Source of the DNA: Maribacter hydrothermalis
GTDB taxonomy: Bacteria > Bacteroidota > Bacteroidia > Flavobacteriales > Flavobacteriaceae
NCBI RefSeq assembly: GCF_001913155.1
Contig: NZ_CP018760.1
Coordinates: 1,860,001 to 1,924,000 of the forward strand
Length of the DNA stretch: 64,000 nucleotides
Direction of reading: 5' to 3'
Shown here: piece by piece, positions 63,212-64,000 of the stretch
Numbering within the stretch: the first letter of the stretch is position 1
Layout: every line of letters starts with the position of its first letter
Notes under the pieces: generated by a model
The model's input: only the letters and a program-made list of their open reading frames with translations
Databases searched by the model: none
What the model was told of the DNA's origin: nothing
Made by a program: the position numbers and the translations under genes

Positions 63212-63889
63212 ATGAAACAAGTTGTAGTTTTTATGTTTCTCTTAAATTGTGTTTTGGCTATTAGCCAGGATAATAAGATTACTCAAAATTTAGATTCCTT
63301 CAAAGAATTAAAAGGTTTTGATGGGTTATCTATTAACTTAATTAAGTCTACAGAGAATAAAGCAATTATTTCAGGTGAAAATACAGGTAAAGTAGCTATT
63401 GTAAATAATGAAGGTGTTCTGAAAATACGAATGCAAATTGGAAAAATATTTAGTGGATATAAAACTTTTGTTGACCTCTATTATAGTAATGATATTTTAG
63501 TAATTGATGTTAACGAAGATGCTCGAATAGTTACTGAAGGTATTATAAAACAAGATATTTTAGAATTGAAAGCCCAAGAAGGTGGTGAAGTAATTGTAAA
63601 TGCCGAAGTTGAACAAATGTTGATAAAGTCGGTATCTGGTGGTATTATTATTACAAAAGGTAATTCTAATCTCCAAGATGTTCAAATAAATACAGGAGGT
63701 ATTTATGAAGGTAAAAATTTTACAACTAACTTTTCAACTATTAACGTCAATGCTGGCTCTAGAGCAGAAATTAACGCAAAAGATTATGTAAAAGCTACTG
63801 TAAAGGCTGGAGGAGAAGTTTTAATATATGGAAACCCAAAGAAGTTGGAAGAAAAAACAGTATTTGGTGGTACAATAAAAAGAATGTAA
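63212..63889 (+). CDS. GIN-domain (DUF2807) secreted protein
   Basis: A 225-residue exported protein (signal peptide to about residue 19). The mature part is a right-handed beta-helix-like repeat region, FDGLSINLIKSTENKAIISGEN, KIFSGYKTFVDLYYSND, then GGEVIVNAEVEQMLIKSVSGG, characteristic of the DUF2807/GIN family. Such proteins are common in Bacteroidota envelopes; function is not established, adhesion-like roles have been suggested. It lies between rnr and a LysE-type transporter on the same strand. Confidence 0.82.
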   Translation: MKQVVVFMFLLNCVLAISQDNKITQNLDSFKELKGFDGLSINLIKSTENKAIISGENTGKVAIVNNEGVLKIRMQIGKIFSGYKTFVDLYYSNDILVIDVNEDARIVTEGIIKQDILELKAQEGGEVIVNAEVEQMLIKSVSGGIIITKGNSNLQDVQINTGGIYEGKNFTTNFSTINVNAGSRAEINAKDYVKATVKAGGEVLIYGNPKKLEEKTVFGGTIKRM

Positions 63890-63895
63890 AATTTA

Positions 63896-64000
63896 ATGTT
63901 AGAAGATATACAAGCAGCAATCCCTTTAGGCTTTTTTTTAAGCTTTATGGTTGGTCCTGTCTTTTTTGTTCTTTTAGAAACAAGTGCAATCAAAGGATTT
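63896..64000 (+). CDS. LysE-family translocator, 3' truncated
   Basis: The first 35 residues of a membrane exporter: MLEDIQAAIPLGFFLSF then MVGPVFFVLLETSAIKGF. The 'GPVFFVLLETS' segment, with a Pro near the first helix, is a typical LysE/RhtB start. The gene begins 6 bases after the GIN-domain stop codon and runs past the window end. The amino acid or metabolite exported cannot be told. Confidence 0.7.
   Translation, partial: MLEDIQAAIPLGFFLSFMVGPVFFVLLETSAIKGF

Noticed and set aside
1..64000. CRISPR arrays, insertion sequences, prophage genes
   Set aside because: No regularly spaced repeats, transposase or phage structural genes were seen.

Overview
The window reads as chromosomal DNA of a Bacteroidota member, most likely a marine Flavobacteriaceae bacterium. 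This rests on the low G+C content, three outer-membrane beta-barrel receptors of the TonB-dependent type, secreted lipoproteins with Bacteroidota-style lipoboxes, -7 boxes resembling TAnnTTTG, and family content such as DUF1080, PepSY-like, GIN-domain, Rcp1-type response regulator and methylmalonyl-CoA epimerase/rbfA neighbours. I see no insertion sequence, prophage, CRISPR array or rRNA operon. The species cannot be named from the sequence.

Layout. 1-1.9 kb: 3' end of an outer-membrane receptor and a DUF347 membrane protein. 2-5.5 kb: a lipid module of LtaS-type phosphoglycerol transferase, diacylglycerol kinase and PAP2 phosphatase, with a matching promoter element in front of its two transcription units. 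5.5-12.4 kb: an alanine-rich secreted protein, an APH-fold kinase, an SdiA-regulated-domain protein, a histidine kinase/OmpR regulator pair divergent from a PepSY-like protein, a TlpA-like thioredoxin and an MscS channel. 12.4-13.6 kb: a gene-poor stretch with a possible frameshifted ORF and a two-gene set of very small proteins. 13.6-18.2 kb: sugar metabolism (GH30, DUF1080 hydrolase, PQQ-type dehydrogenase). 18.3-26.6 kb: M14 peptidase, cardiolipin synthase, tRNA(CAU), methylmalonyl-CoA epimerase, rbfA, FtsX-type permease, dusB.

26.8-29.4 kb holds the most unusual locus: four overlapping genes in which a divergent Lgt-like membrane protein and a radical SAM protein resembling tetraether lipid synthase (Tes/MJ0619 family) are flanked by two small two-helix membrane proteins that look related to each other. 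I infer an envelope-lipid or lipoprotein-modifying system; this is not proven.

29.4-64 kb: two paralogous outer-membrane receptors, lepA, a Cys-rich lipoprotein, a CPA-type antiporter, a 1524-residue CHASE/PAS histidine kinase with its receiver protein, an MBL hydrolase, subtilase and M1 peptidases, rnpA with an S41 protease, a second DUF1080 protein, an S10 peptidase with a PQQ/cytochrome c dehydrogenase, an NlpC/P60 lipoprotein, a type II restriction-modification pair, a small nuclease-like protein, ElaA-type acetyltransferase, rpiB, rnr, a GIN-domain protein and the start of a LysE-family transporter.

The main themes are envelope and lipid remodelling, secreted proteolysis and periplasmic sugar oxidation, interspersed with core translation and RNA genes.
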